Shown here: one piece after another, positions 28,613 to 38,383 of the stretch
How the letters are laid out: each line of letters begins with the position of its first letter
How positions within the stretch are numbered: position 1 is the first letter of the stretch
NCBI RefSeq assembly: GCF_007197995.1
Contig: NZ_VKKH01000002.1
Span: 248,001 to 312,000 of the forward strand
DNA length: 64,000 bases
Direction of reading: 5' to 3'
From: Aliiglaciecola sp. M165
Lineage (GTDB): Bacteria > Pseudomonadota > Gammaproteobacteria > Enterobacterales > Alteromonadaceae
Program-made: the position numbers and the translations under genes
The notes under the pieces: model-generated
What the model saw: only the letters and a program-made list of their open reading frames with translations
Told to the model about the DNA's origin: nothing
Database searches by the model: none

Positions 28613-29197
28613 TTAGTTAGCTAATTTTTTAAGCGACTCACTGGCGATAGTGCGTAGGGTATCAGAACTTACTTCTGCCCGACCTAGCACACATATACTC
28701 ACATGGATCCCCATGTAAAACGTCGCGAGCTTATCGATATTATGTTGCATTGAAACCTCATCAAGAGTTTGTGCGCGTTGCAAAGCTGCCTCATAACTAC
28801 GTTTAATCTGATCAAAAAATTGATTAACGATTTCTGCTACCGGCGCCTGCTGCATGATAGGATCACGAGCTGTATTACACATTAAGCAGCCAAATCGGCC
28901 TTGGTCTTGATCGGCCATATCTGTCAGCACAGTAAAGACTGTTTTAATGTCACTAAGGCCTAAATCTCCCTGTCGTAAAGGAGATAAAAACGCTTTATCA
29001 GCTCCGGTTGCGAAATCTCTTAGTGCGGACAAAAACATTTGGGTTTTGTCACCAAAATTATTGTACAACTGACGCCGATTCAATCCTGTTCTAACTTCAA
29101 GATCGGCGAGTGATGTATCGGAAAAAGATTTTTGATGAAACAACGCCATTATGTTTTGACGTACAAGGTTTTCATCATAAAGTCGCTGTCTACTCAT
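28613..29197 (-). CDS. TetR-family transcriptional regulator (first of two)
   Basis: A protein of 194 residues. The N-terminal helix-turn-helix is FSDTSLADLEVRTGLNRRQLYNNFGDK; the C-terminal part is all-helical with the MCNTARDP segment common in TetR_C ligand-binding domains. It sits between two identical palindromes, 28580-28595 and 29235-29250, which is good evidence that it represses both itself and the DUF1330-dehalogenase operon. The ligand is unknown. Confidence 0.9.
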   Translation of the reverse strand: MSRQRLYDENLVRQNIMALFHQKSFSDTSLADLEVRTGLNRRQLYNNFGDKTQMFLSALRDFATGADKAFLSPLRQGDLGLSDIKTVFTVLTDMADQDQGRFGCLMCNTARDPIMQQAPVAEIVNQFFDQIKRSYEAALQRAQTLDEVSMQHNIDKLATFYMGIHVSICVLGRAEVSSDTLRTIASESLKKLAN

Positions 29198-29234
29198 CTA
29201 CTATTTTCATCTTTTAAAACTTCTTACACTTTAG

Positions 29235-29250
29235 TTCACCAATCGGTGAA
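29235..29250. promoter_or_regulatory. TetR operator, copy 2
   Basis: TTCACCAATCGGTGAA lies 38 bases upstream of the TetR start codon (29197) and is the exact reverse complement of the palindrome at 28580-28595. It probably serves autorepression. Confidence 0.75.
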
Positions 29251-29389
29251 AAACAAATGTAATTTTTTTTTTGGTTTTCATACAACACCCCATAGTCAAT
29301 TAGCCAAAAGTAATGTCTGGGGCAGCAATGTCGAACAGGTGCGTTCATCCGTCAGTATCTACTATGCAAAATAGTTAACCTGAGGTTAG

Positions 29390-30673
29390 TTAGAACTCAG
29401 GCTTTGCAAATCCTGTATGGGCCCAGGACAAGTAAGTGCCCGCTTTTAATGATAACAAATGATTGTCACCATCTTCGGTAACTGAGGCACGGGCATCTCG
29501 TAACAATTTCTCCATCGGACACGACTTTATCAGTCCTTTGCCACCAAATAATCGCATGCACTCTGATATGGCTATTACCGCGTTTTCTGTGACATGCACT
29601 TTAGCGACAGTTGCTGATAACAAATGTGGAGCTTTCGCCAGAGCGTTGTAATCAAAAGACTGTTTGGTCACAGCTCGCATCGATTCTATGCGCCTGAAAA
29701 TATCAAACAGTCGTAAATGAACTGCCTGATGTTTTACAATGGGAACACCACCTTGAATACGATTATGCGAATATTCCATGGCTAATTCATAAGCCCGTTG
29801 CGCGCAGCCGGTAAATACAGCAGCCATTGTGTGATTACCCTCACATAGTGCTGACAGCATGCTTGCCCGATAATCGTCAGGCCCTGCAATGATGTGATCA
29901 ATAGGCAAGCGGACATGATTAAATTTAATCGAACCTTGCGGTAGCGTGCGTTGCCCCAATTTTTCAAGGGCCGCGCCCTTACTTACGCCTTCCGAATCCA
30001 GAGGCACAAACACACCTATACCTTTTGTGGTTCCATCCTTGTTGAATAGTGGACGCTGCTTTTCGCGAAGTGGGAAATATCCAATCGCAATACTGGCTAC
30101 CGGTGCCAGCGATACCCAATCAGAAGATTCACCATATAAAATAACTTCCGAATCATTAATCTGTGCATACATTTCACCAGGCTGGTGTCTTGATTCATTT
30201 GGTTTTTCGGTTCCCTCAATATCGCCAACATCGCTTCCTCGAGAGGGTTGGGTTGCAATCCAACAGCCCATTTTTCCTGCAGCCTTCTCGGCGAGATCAT
30301 GTCTTCCAAGCAAACGGCACATGACATAGGGGTAGTTAGCGACCATCAATCCTATCGCAAATCCTGCATCACCTCGGCCCAACTCCTGGTAGGCAATGGA
30401 CTTCAATCGATTCGCTTTCAACTTATCCGTGCTGAGGTACAAATCATCCACATTTAAACCCAAGCTATTGAATGAAGAATACATTTCCCAAAATAAAGCA
30501 TTTTTTCCCACCGCTGATGCGGGAAGTTGGTCAATTAGTTTTGCCGCAGGGTTCACTACAGCATCACAAAAATCCCTCAGTTTAAGTTGAAGCGATTTTT
30601 CCTGTTCAGAGAGCCCAAGCTCTAATCCGAGTGACGACAATTCCGGTTCGGCGACTTCAGATATCAAACGCAT
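29390..30673 (-). CDS. Acyl-CoA dehydrogenase family protein
   Basis: A protein of 427 residues. The order of blocks is that of acyl-CoA dehydrogenases: an N-terminal helical part (LSEQEKSLQLKLRDFCDAVV), a middle beta part with KLGQRTLPQGSIKFNHVRLP, and a C-terminal helical part with CMRLFGGKGLIKSCPMEKLLRDARA. FAD-dependent alpha,beta-desaturation of an acyl-CoA is expected. It is the last gene of a leftward operon thiolase - TonB receptor - dehydrogenase, 18 bases after the receptor gene; GGAG stands 9 bases before the ATG. Confidence 0.88.
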   Translation of the reverse strand: MRLISEVAEPELSSLGLELGLSEQEKSLQLKLRDFCDAVVNPAAKLIDQLPASAVGKNALFWEMYSSFNSLGLNVDDLYLSTDKLKANRLKSIAYQELGRGDAGFAIGLMVANYPYVMCRLLGRHDLAEKAAGKMGCWIATQPSRGSDVGDIEGTEKPNESRHQPGEMYAQINDSEVILYGESSDWVSLAPVASIAIGYFPLREKQRPLFNKDGTTKGIGVFVPLDSEGVSKGAALEKLGQRTLPQGSIKFNHVRLPIDHIIAGPDDYRASMLSALCEGNHTMAAVFTGCAQRAYELAMEYSHNRIQGGVPIVKHQAVHLRLFDIFRRIESMRAVTKQSFDYNALAKAPHLLSATVAKVHVTENAVIAISECMRLFGGKGLIKSCPMEKLLRDARASVTEDGDNHLLSLKAGTYLSWAHTGFAKPEF

Positions 30674-30691
30674 AAATCAAATCTCCTATAT

Positions 30692-33187
30692 TCAGAATAG
30701 ATACTCTACCGACAAGCCGACCGTTCTTGGTGGGGCCAGATTACCCAACCCTAGCTGTCCTGAAACGCCACCGTTGAACACGCCATTAGTCACGACTTCC
30801 TCATCGCTGATATTGTCGGCAAACAACGAAACGCGCCAGTCATCCTCAAGGCTTTCCCATGTAATGCTAGCCTTAAACCAGTCATAACTTTCCTGGCTTA
30901 AGGCTTCGATGTTAAATTGATTGAAGTAGATATCGTCCTGGAATGACCAATCAACTCGGGCGACAAGGTAGCCAGCGTCATTTAAATCGAAAGTATATTG
31001 TGCGCCAAGCGCAAATTGCGACTCCGGCGCTTTGGGCAGCTCATTACCCGCTAAATTTAAAGGACCTAAAGCAGGTCTAGCCGGATCTTCAGTGACAAAT
31101 TCCAGGATCTCCGTGTCTAACCAGGTCGCTGAATAATCCACTACAAAATCGTCAGTAATCCTGAAAAATCCACTGATCTCCAACCCGCTGATCTCCGCAT
31201 CTGTGGCGTTTTCCACACGAATATTATTGTTTTCAACTGTTTGTACTTGCAGGTCGGTGTAATCGTAGAAAAAAGCGGTCGCGTTGAAACGAAATCGATT
31301 GTCGAAAAAATCACTCCGCAATCCCGCTTCATAAGACACAACGTACTCTTCATCAAAGTTTTCATTCTGCAAAGATCCTATATTGTAACCTCCACTTTTA
31401 AAACCAGTGGACACATTGGTATAAAGAAAAACGTTGTTACTGTACTGATAGTTCACGCCAATTTTTGGTGTGAACGAGGCGAAGGATCGGTCTTCAAATT
31501 CCGTAACATTAAAGAAGGGGTCGTTCTGTGGGATAGGCGCCTGGGTGAATAGGTCGTTACTGCCGCCTCTTTTCTCATAGGAATATCGCACACCACCGCG
31601 GATAGTAAGCTTTTCGGTGTGTTGATAAACCGCATCAACGAACGCCGAATAGGCTTTGGTTTGCAGCGAACCATTTAACTCAAATGTGCAACAAGGCGCA
31701 GTATTGTCAAAGTTGGGTAGCAGATTGAGTGATTCAATCGGATCAAACCCCGTTGCTAAAAACACCCCCATAACAGCTAATGTGCTAGCAATTGGGTATT
31801 CATTTTGAATATCGTTTTCTTCTTCAAAATACGATAAACCAGCTATCCAATCGAGTTTTTCGCCGAGGGTCGATGCGACTTGGAACTCCTGAATGAACTG
31901 CCATTGATCTTCCGCACGATACTGGCTACCTGCAAACGCGGTAGATAAATCAAAATCAGTAAAGTTTTCAGGCTTGGTCTCTCGATAAGCGGTGAGCGAA
32001 GAAAAGGTAAAATCATCTTTTTCATAATCAAATCGTCCACTGATACCAAAGATTTCCGGCGTATTGAACGGCACGGTATCGGCATATTGATCGTCTCGAG
32101 AGCGCAACTTACTCGGCGTACCCGGCGTTATCGCCCCATTGTAGGTATTTGGACCAAAAAACAGGTCGGCTAGCGAACGCCCCACATCAATAACGAATTG
32201 ACCAGTATCTGGCCCCAAATCTCCTCTCTGGGCAATATAAAAGGGATTGATCCCCCGAAAACCTTCTGGAAAAACATCACTTCCAGTAAACACACCAAGT
32301 GGTGTCACCGCCGGCTCTACACCTGATCCTCCGGGCAGAATAAAAGGGTGAGCTGTGGGATCAGTCACAAAAAAACTGTCCGCAATAGAAAAGAAAATAT
32401 TGTTGCGGTCATCTGCCTTGTAATAATCTGCAGCTAAAGAAAACGTCAGGTGCTCAGATGCCCGATATTCCAGCACACCTCGCAAGAATGTCTCATCCTT
32501 ATCTTCCGCCTCAATAATATTGCCGTCACCTGTTTGCAAATCAGTGAATCCATCTCGATCATTTTTTTGAGCAGCCAATCGATACAACAACACGTCTTCC
32601 ACGATGGGTCCGCTAATCGCAGCAGATATTTCCCGCCTGTTGTAACTACCGATTGTGCCTTTAAATTCTCCAGTGAATTCTTCTGTTGGCTTTTTCGAGG
32701 TGATGACAATTGAACCTGCCGTAGCATTTCGACCATATAATGTCCCCTGAGGACCTTTTAGGACTTCTACTTGTTGCACATCAAAAAAACCGGGAATGGA
32801 TGCTGCCGCTCTGGATAAGAATTCGCCATCTTTGTAAATGGCTGTCGAGCCTTCTGTCCCCCCAACGGTAATGGGTGTTCCTATGCCGCGCATAAACACT
32901 TGAGCCTCACCTTGATAAAAACTCACTTGGAGGCTGGTATTGCTAATGCCTAGATCTTCGACATCGTCTATGTTGCGCTTTTTCAGATCATTTATTCCCA
33001 GCGCACTAACAGAGGCGGCGGTTTGTTGAAGATTGGTTGCCCGTCGTTCAGCAGTGACGATGATTTTTTCATAGTCTTCTGTATCAGGAGTATCAGTCTG
33101 CGCATAAGCTATTGCAGGAATACCACATAGGCTAGCCAATGTGATCGCGATGAGTGTGTGCCCAAAAGGCTTTTTGTTAGTATTCAT
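30692..33187 (-). CDS. TonB-dependent receptor (first of two)
   Basis: An 831-residue outer-membrane receptor. The signal peptide ends near AIAYAQ; a TonB-box-like DYEKIIVTAERR follows; the plug contains VQQVEVLKGPQGTLYGRNAT; and the barrel ends in an aromatic C-terminal strand (TVGLSVEYLF). This is the type seen in lipophilic-compound uptake clusters of alphaproteobacteria and gammaproteobacteria. The ATG at 33187 is chosen because the frame upstream runs into the thiolase gene; 34 bases separate it from the thiolase stop. Sandwiched between a thiolase and an acyl-CoA dehydrogenase gene, it probably imports their substrate. Confidence 0.92.
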   Translation of the reverse strand: MNTNKKPFGHTLIAITLASLCGIPAIAYAQTDTPDTEDYEKIIVTAERRATNLQQTAASVSALGINDLKKRNIDDVEDLGISNTSLQVSFYQGEAQVFMRGIGTPITVGGTEGSTAIYKDGEFLSRAAASIPGFFDVQQVEVLKGPQGTLYGRNATAGSIVITSKKPTEEFTGEFKGTIGSYNRREISAAISGPIVEDVLLYRLAAQKNDRDGFTDLQTGDGNIIEAEDKDETFLRGVLEYRASEHLTFSLAADYYKADDRNNIFFSIADSFFVTDPTAHPFILPGGSGVEPAVTPLGVFTGSDVFPEGFRGINPFYIAQRGDLGPDTGQFVIDVGRSLADLFFGPNTYNGAITPGTPSKLRSRDDQYADTVPFNTPEIFGISGRFDYEKDDFTFSSLTAYRETKPENFTDFDLSTAFAGSQYRAEDQWQFIQEFQVASTLGEKLDWIAGLSYFEEENDIQNEYPIASTLAVMGVFLATGFDPIESLNLLPNFDNTAPCCTFELNGSLQTKAYSAFVDAVYQHTEKLTIRGGVRYSYEKRGGSNDLFTQAPIPQNDPFFNVTEFEDRSFASFTPKIGVNYQYSNNVFLYTNVSTGFKSGGYNIGSLQNENFDEEYVVSYEAGLRSDFFDNRFRFNATAFFYDYTDLQVQTVENNNIRVENATDAEISGLEISGFFRITDDFVVDYSATWLDTEILEFVTEDPARPALGPLNLAGNELPKAPESQFALGAQYTFDLNDAGYLVARVDWSFQDDIYFNQFNIEALSQESYDWFKASITWESLEDDWRVSLFADNISDEEVVTNGVFNGGVSGQLGLGNLAPPRTVGLSVEYLF

Positions 33188-33221
33188 ATTAAATCCCACC
33201 CGTGTAAAGTTTTTGGTAATG

Positions 33222-34403
33222 TCAGTTTTTAACCAGCACGCTAACCACGGCGGCACCGTTGAGACCAACGTTGTGCTGCAAAGCCGTTCGTGCATTAGGA
33301 ACTTGACGCGCCTGCGCTTGGCCGCGCAATTGCAATGTAAGTTCAGTGATTTGAGCAAGACCCGTTGCGCCTAATGGATGGCCTTTCGACAAAAGCCCAC
33401 CCGATGGATTCACCACGACTGATCCGCCATAAGTGTTGTTGCCATCAACAATAAATTTTTCAGCGGTTCCCTTGGAGGTCAGTCCCAGTGACTCATAGCT
33501 GAGCGCCTCATTAATAGTGAAGCAATCATGCAGTTCGACTACATCGATTTCATTTGGACTAATGCCCGATTCGTTGTATGCGTGCGACGCTGCTCGTGCG
33601 GAAATATCGTATCCAACCATTGAAATTGCACTTCCAGAAAAAGTGCTATTGGTATCACTGGTTAAACCCATACCCTTGAGCTCAACGTCTGTAGATAAAC
33701 CATTTCGTTTGGCGTAGCTAGCGGAACAAATGATGGCAGCAGCGGCACCGCTAGTTGGTGGACAGCACTGCAATTTCGTCAGTGGAGATACGATTGCACG
33801 GCTACTTAGCACTTCTGCTATGGAGACTGGATTTTGATAGGCGGCCTTTGGATTTCGCGCCGCATGAGCACGGGCTTTGACCGCAATCATTGCATAGGCT
33901 TCGGCGCTTATTCCATCTCGGCGCATATGCTCGACACCCGCGGCGGCAAATATTCTTGGAGTAAGCGGTCCGGAAGAAGGGTCTATGGTTTTATCGGCGA
34001 TAGCCGCATGCAATTCAAGAACAGAACTACGATCAATAAAAAATAATTCCAGAGCACCCGCGGGCATTTGTTCAAACCCAACTACCAGTGCGCAATCAAC
34101 TGCACCATTTTGAACGGCCTGTCTTGCTAAATATAAAGCGCTAGATCCTGAAGAGCATGCATTGTTGACATTGAAAAAAGGAACGCCAGTGGCCCCTAAA
34201 CTTGCTAATGCTCTTTGCCCACTTGTTGTATCGCCGTAAGCCCATCCGGCATAGATTTGTTGGATGTCAGTATATTCTACGCCCGCATCAGTTAATGCTA
34301 ATTGCACTGCTTGTGGCGCAAGCTGTTCGTAACCGATAAGGACGCTAGGTCGATGAAAGGGTGTCATTCCGACACCCGCAATATAGACGGGTTGTAGAGG
34401 CAT
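33222..34403 (-). CDS. Thiolase family protein, SCP-x type
   Basis: A protein of 393 residues. The nucleophile Cys83 is in NNACSSGSSALYLA; a His-containing block SKGHPLGATGLAQITEL is present. The end QHNVGLNGAAVVSVLV matches the SCP-x/lipid-transfer thiolase branch rather than the CxG end of classical thiolases. SCP-x thiolases cleave branched or sterol side-chain 3-ketoacyl-CoA esters. ATG at 34403 is preferred to a GTG ten codons upstream. It is the first gene of the operon, and a perfect palindrome lies between it and the second TetR gene. Confidence 0.88.
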   Translation of the reverse strand: MPLQPVYIAGVGMTPFHRPSVLIGYEQLAPQAVQLALTDAGVEYTDIQQIYAGWAYGDTTSGQRALASLGATGVPFFNVNNACSSGSSALYLARQAVQNGAVDCALVVGFEQMPAGALELFFIDRSSVLELHAAIADKTIDPSSGPLTPRIFAAAGVEHMRRDGISAEAYAMIAVKARAHAARNPKAAYQNPVSIAEVLSSRAIVSPLTKLQCCPPTSGAAAAIICSASYAKRNGLSTDVELKGMGLTSDTNSTFSGSAISMVGYDISARAASHAYNESGISPNEIDVVELHDCFTINEALSYESLGLTSKGTAEKFIVDGNNTYGGSVVVNPSGGLLSKGHPLGATGLAQITELTLQLRGQAQARQVPNARTALQHNVGLNGAAVVSVLVKN

Positions 34404-34467
34404 TTTCTTTGTCTCGCTGCATACTGTTAACACTATGTTAACTATTGGTAACGAAACTAAGAATATA

Positions 34468-34483
34468 TTACCTTTTAAGGTAA
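34468..34483. promoter_or_regulatory. Putative operator of the second TetR regulator
   Basis: TTACCTTTTAAGGTAA has perfect 7-bp arms around a 2-base centre and lies between the TetR gene end and the thiolase start. GTTAAC and GGTAAC half-sites occur just to its left (34424-34452). A GGTAA...TTACC pair recurs upstream of the TetR gene itself. Confidence 0.6.
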
Positions 34484-34499
34484 CGCAAGCTGATAAATA

Positions 34500-35075
34500 T
34501 TACCGATGCAATAATCCAAACCTCAACAACTTGCTTAACTCTTCTAGACTCTCGGAAAAAGTCATCCCTGATTTAGCTAGAAAATCAGGTTCGCGGACAC
34601 GTCGAGTCACCTGAATCATCACTTCGGCGACGAAATAGGCGTGGTACTTTTCAAACTCACCAGATTCTATCCCCTCCTGAACCAGTTCTTTTAATCCCGA
34701 AATACGTTCTTTTTGTAAACTGTCAAACAATAGCTGCCCTGCTTTCGTGCTGGCGATGTCCCGATTAAATCCGTCTCCTGCACGAGATGCAGCCTGTATA
34801 CCTACCTGCAAATAATCGGTGACTCTTGTTGTCAAAGGTTTGCTAGTTGATGACACGGCCCAACCACTCTTTTTCATGGCATTAAAAAACCGATCGATTA
34901 CCAATAAAAATAGCGATTCTTTGCTGTCTGCAATGTTGTATAAACGGCGGAATGAACACCCCAAACGTTTAGCTAGTTCTTTTTGTGTAATGTCACGATA
35001 ACCTTCTGCTAAAAAGATTTCCTCTAGCGCATCCATTAACGCCTCATCGCTCATTTGTTTTTTTCTTCCAACCAT
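34500..35075 (-). CDS. TetR-family transcriptional regulator (second of two)
   Basis: A protein of 191 residues with the N-terminal helix-turn-helix ITQKELAKRLGCSFRRLYNI; the rest is helical. It lies between the leftward thiolase-receptor-dehydrogenase operon and the rightward acyl-CoA synthetase operon, with TTACC/GGTAA repeats on both sides, so it probably controls both. The ligand is likely an acyl-CoA or the free substrate; that is inference. Confidence 0.88.
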   Translation of the reverse strand: MVGRKKQMSDEALMDALEEIFLAEGYRDITQKELAKRLGCSFRRLYNIADSKESLFLLVIDRFFNAMKKSGWAVSSTSKPLTTRVTDYLQVGIQAASRAGDGFNRDIASTKAGQLLFDSLQKERISGLKELVQEGIESGEFEKYHAYFVAEVMIQVTRRVREPDFLAKSGMTFSESLEELSKLLRFGLLHR

Positions 35076-35090
35076 AACCTTTCCATTATT

Positions 35091-35116
35091 GGTAATTTTT
35101 TACTTGATATGTTACC
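35091..35116. promoter_or_regulatory. GGTAA/TTACC pair in the divergent promoter region
   Basis: GGTAA at 35091-35095 and TTACC at 35112-35116 form inverted half-sites, the same words as in the palindrome at 34468-34483, here with opposite orientation and a 16-base gap. They lie between the second TetR gene and the acyl-CoA synthetase gene and may be binding sites of that TetR. The spacing is unlike a single operator, so two separate half-sites are possible. Confidence 0.4.
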
Positions 35117-35199
35117 CAAACTGATCTAAAAATATAACACAGCGTTAACAAAAGTCGACATATATTCCAATCGGCACGATTAATTATAAGGCATTTAAT

Positions 35200-36759
35200 A
35201 TGCGATCAGACTCATTGATTCTGCGTGACCATTTTTATCAAGCACTTAAGCGCCATCAAGACAAAGTGGCCGTTACTGCCCCTGATGGTAAATTAACTTA
35301 CAGAGAATTGCTTGTTCAGGCTTCAAAACTTGCGAATGCACTCAACGCCTTGGGTGTCGGTCGCGGTGACAAAGTTGTATTACTATTGCGCAATAGTGTT
35401 GATTATGTGATTGCCGATATTGCAATTATCTTGGCGGGTGCATGCAAGGTCCCGCTAAATGATATGTTGGCTGCCAATGATGTTGGCTATATGATCAACC
35501 ATGCCGATGCAAAGGCGGTTATCTCACATACTAGTTTCGCACCCACAATTAACGCTATTCAGTCTGAATTGTCCGCGGTGAAAGTCAAAATAAGTTGCTC
35601 TGATACTAAGGACGTATTAGAAGGTTTTGTCAGCGTTGATAATGTGGTCGCAAAGACGTCTTCGACACTGAAAAGTGGGGACACTCCGGACGCTAAAGAT
35701 CCAGGGCTAATTATTTATACGGGTGGTACAACGGGCAAACCAAAAGGTGTTTACCATACGCAAGAATCCTTATTGGTGAATTTTCTCAGTCATCTGACTT
35801 ATGCAGAAATTAGACAGGACGAACATTTACTTATTTGTTCACCCCTGCCGCATTCCGCACAACAATTTGTGCTTTCAGCATTACTCATGGGGGCGCAGAT
35901 AACCATAGAAAACGGCTTTGATATCACGCGCGTTCTAAATCTGATAGAAACGACCAAAATCACTTGGTGTTTTATGGTCCCAACCATGATCTACCGCCTT
36001 TTAGATGCTCCCAGACTTGGCGAAATAAATTGCAGTTCGTTGCGCACTATAGTTTATGGTGCATCGCCTATTACTGCTGCCCGATTGCGTCAGGGATTGG
36101 AATATTTTGGCCCCATTTTTCTGCAAATCTATGGCCAAACAGAGGTCCCCAATTTCGTCACCGTATTATCCAAACAAGATCACCTCAAAGAGCAGTTTCA
36201 AACGTCTTGCGGTCAACCTGTTATGTTCTGCAATGTGGCGATCAGGGATGAATCCGGCACTGTTTTAGAGTACGGCGAAGTCGGCGAAATTACAGTTAAA
36301 AGTTATTATTCCTTAGAGCGTTATTATAAAAACCCTGCAAAAACAGAAACATCCTATATTGGTTCGCATCTACGCACCGGTGATGTTGGGTACCAACATG
36401 AATCTGGTCACGTTTTTCTCGTTGACCGTGCCAACGACATGATCATCTCGGGCGGCATGAATGTTTATTCAACTGAAGTTGAAAACGTGGTAAATGAAAC
36501 CATCCTGACCGGTCAAGTCGTTGTGATTGGTGTACCTGATGATGACTGGGGTGAAGCGGTAACGGCTTTTATTGTGGGTGTCGAAGAGCAAGTGGATGAA
36601 GATAAAATCATCAATCACTGTAAGACCAAACTGGCCAAGTACAAAGTCCCGAAACATATCAAATTGGTCGACGAAATCCCTCTAACCCCCTATGGTAAAC
36701 CAGACAAGAAAGCCCTGCGCGCACAATTTTGGGGTCAGCAATCTAGGCAAATTAATTAG
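35200..36759 (+). CDS. AMP-dependent acyl-CoA synthetase/ligase
   Basis: A 519-residue member of the ANL superfamily. The P-loop-like YTGGTTGKPKGVYHTQ, the A5 motif IYGQTE, the A7/A8 region HLRTGDVGY and the catalytic Lys near the end (LTPYGKPDKKALR) are all visible. It activates a carboxylic acid as CoA thioester via the adenylate. It leads a rightward operon with DUF3237, reductase and SDR genes (gaps 9, 25 and -1 bases). Confidence 0.92.
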   Translation: MRSDSLILRDHFYQALKRHQDKVAVTAPDGKLTYRELLVQASKLANALNALGVGRGDKVVLLLRNSVDYVIADIAIILAGACKVPLNDMLAANDVGYMINHADAKAVISHTSFAPTINAIQSELSAVKVKISCSDTKDVLEGFVSVDNVVAKTSSTLKSGDTPDAKDPGLIIYTGGTTGKPKGVYHTQESLLVNFLSHLTYAEIRQDEHLLICSPLPHSAQQFVLSALLMGAQITIENGFDITRVLNLIETTKITWCFMVPTMIYRLLDAPRLGEINCSSLRTIVYGASPITAARLRQGLEYFGPIFLQIYGQTEVPNFVTVLSKQDHLKEQFQTSCGQPVMFCNVAIRDESGTVLEYGEVGEITVKSYYSLERYYKNPAKTETSYIGSHLRTGDVGYQHESGHVFLVDRANDMIISGGMNVYSTEVENVVNETILTGQVVVIGVPDDDWGEAVTAFIVGVEEQVDEDKIINHCKTKLAKYKVPKHIKLVDEIPLTPYGKPDKKALRAQFWGQQSRQIN

Positions 36760-36768
36760 GGGACTACG

Positions 36769-37245
36769 ATGCAATCAATTGAATTAGAACTCTTATTCAC
36801 TATCCAAGGACAACTTGGTGAAGCACTGGATTTAGGCAACACCCCTGAAGGTAATCGTATTATTTTCCCGGTAATTGGAGGGTCGTTTAAAGGCCCAAAA
36901 ATTGAAGGGGAAATTGTTCCTGGTACGTGCGCAGATTGGGGGCGAATGAGAAGCGATGGATCCCTTTCCATCGATGTTCGTCTTAGTCTTCGGACTGTCG
37001 AAGGTGATTTAATTTTTATGTCTTACTTAGGAAGAGCAGGCGCTGATCATCCAGAGGGTTTGGCTGCTGCCTTCGATTTTGCCAAGCCGGACCCAAGTGA
37101 GAATAGCGATACCTACTATTTCAGAATATTACCTTTGTTTGAGACCAGCAGTGATAAGTATGCCTGGCTCAACAAAATAGTAGCCGTAGGCTCCGGTATG
37201 ACCGGTGCCGGAGGTGTTATCTATACCGTATACACGGTTAAATAA
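36769..37245 (+). CDS. DUF3237-family protein
   Basis: A protein of 158 residues of the DUF3237 beta-barrel family: ELLFTIQGQLGEALDLG at the start, IIFPVIGGSFKGPKIEGEIV in the centre, DWGRMRSDG and a strand pair carrying DVRLSLRT. The family is common in aromatic and steroid catabolism clusters but its reaction is unknown. It lies 9 bases after the ligase gene. Confidence 0.88.
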   Translation: MQSIELELLFTIQGQLGEALDLGNTPEGNRIIFPVIGGSFKGPKIEGEIVPGTCADWGRMRSDGSLSIDVRLSLRTVEGDLIFMSYLGRAGADHPEGLAAAFDFAKPDPSENSDTYYFRILPLFETSSDKYAWLNKIVAVGSGMTGAGGVIYTVYTVK

Positions 37246-37270
37246 TCATTATATCCATAGGAATCAAGAC

Positions 37271-38383
37271 ATGAGCACAACGAATGAAGTCGTATTATAC
37301 GGAGCAAGTGGATACACGGGACGTTTAGTCGCAGAGTTTTTAAGAGAGTACAGTATCTCGTTTACCGCAGCCGGACGTGATAAAGCCCGGATTGAACAGT
37401 CGCTAGCAACAGTACCTGGCATTGATACTGCCGACTACGATATCGCAGAAGCCCCTATGGAAAAGGCTGCGCTCACTGAGTTATTCAAAGGTGCAAAAGT
37501 CGTTTGCAACGTGACAGGTCCATTTGTAGATTACGGAGACATTGTTGCAGAAGCGGCACTAGATGCAGGAGCCCACTACATTGATACGACAGGTGAGCAA
37601 CCCTGGGTTATTAGATGTCAGGAACATTGGGGACCATTGTTTGCAGAAAAAAACTTGGTATGTGTGCCTTCAATGTCCTACATGTATGCCACCAGCGAAA
37701 TAGCTGCACAATATGTCCTGGAAACACCTGGAATAGACACACTAGACGTATTAGTGCTGTTTAAAGGAATTCCTACCTACGCTTCAACACAGAGTTTTTT
37801 CTCTGTACTTCAGCATGATGCATTCTATTTGCAACAAGGTAAGTATGAAAAATGGCAGCCTGGCACAAGCTTCGAGGTTCCGATTCCTTCTGAAGTCATG
37901 ACTGCGTTGGCTTTGCCATGGGGAGGCATGAGCCATCCGGTATGGTTCAAAGATGATCACCGTGTATCCAATGTACGGGCAATTGGTGGCAATCATAGTC
38001 GAGAGTTAATGAACATGGTGTTAGCAGCAACCGAAGATTTTGAGCAAAACATTCGTCCGTTACCTCAGGACGAGCAAAAAACAATATTGCTGAGTAAAGC
38101 GGATGCGATGCAAAGCGGCATGCCACCAAGAGAGAATAGACGAATTCACCGCACTATCGATTTGGTTAGAGGTCGCGGCAATTTGTCACAAAAAAGTGTA
38201 TTACTAAATGGCACGGGTGCTTATTTGCAAACAGGTTTGTTACAGGCCGTCGGTGCATTTCATCTGCTTCACAACGCACCGTTTAAAACGGGTTTTGCGT
38301 CACCGTGCCAGGCATTTGGACATAACGAATTGTTCGGCGCGCTGGAGAGTTACGGTCTGATCAAAATGGAAGAGAATATTTAA
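37271..38383 (+). CDS. Saccharopine dehydrogenase-like NAD(P)-binding reductase
   Basis: A protein of 370 residues with an N-terminal Rossmann fold (VVLYGASGYTGRLVAEFL) and the GPFVDYGDIVAEAALDAGAHY-type segment of saccharopine dehydrogenase-related, trans-acting enoyl reductase-like proteins. It probably reduces or oxidises an intermediate of the pathway; the exact reaction is unknown. The ATG at 37271 follows an AGGAATCAAGAC stretch; upstream in-frame codons overlap the DUF3237 gene. Its stop overlaps the start of the SDR gene by one base. Confidence 0.82.
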   Translation: MSTTNEVVLYGASGYTGRLVAEFLREYSISFTAAGRDKARIEQSLATVPGIDTADYDIAEAPMEKAALTELFKGAKVVCNVTGPFVDYGDIVAEAALDAGAHYIDTTGEQPWVIRCQEHWGPLFAEKNLVCVPSMSYMYATSEIAAQYVLETPGIDTLDVLVLFKGIPTYASTQSFFSVLQHDAFYLQQGKYEKWQPGTSFEVPIPSEVMTALALPWGGMSHPVWFKDDHRVSNVRAIGGNHSRELMNMVLAATEDFEQNIRPLPQDEQKTILLSKADAMQSGMPPRENRRIHRTIDLVRGRGNLSQKSVLLNGTGAYLQTGLLQAVGAFHLLHNAPFKTGFASPCQAFGHNELFGALESYGLIKMEENI

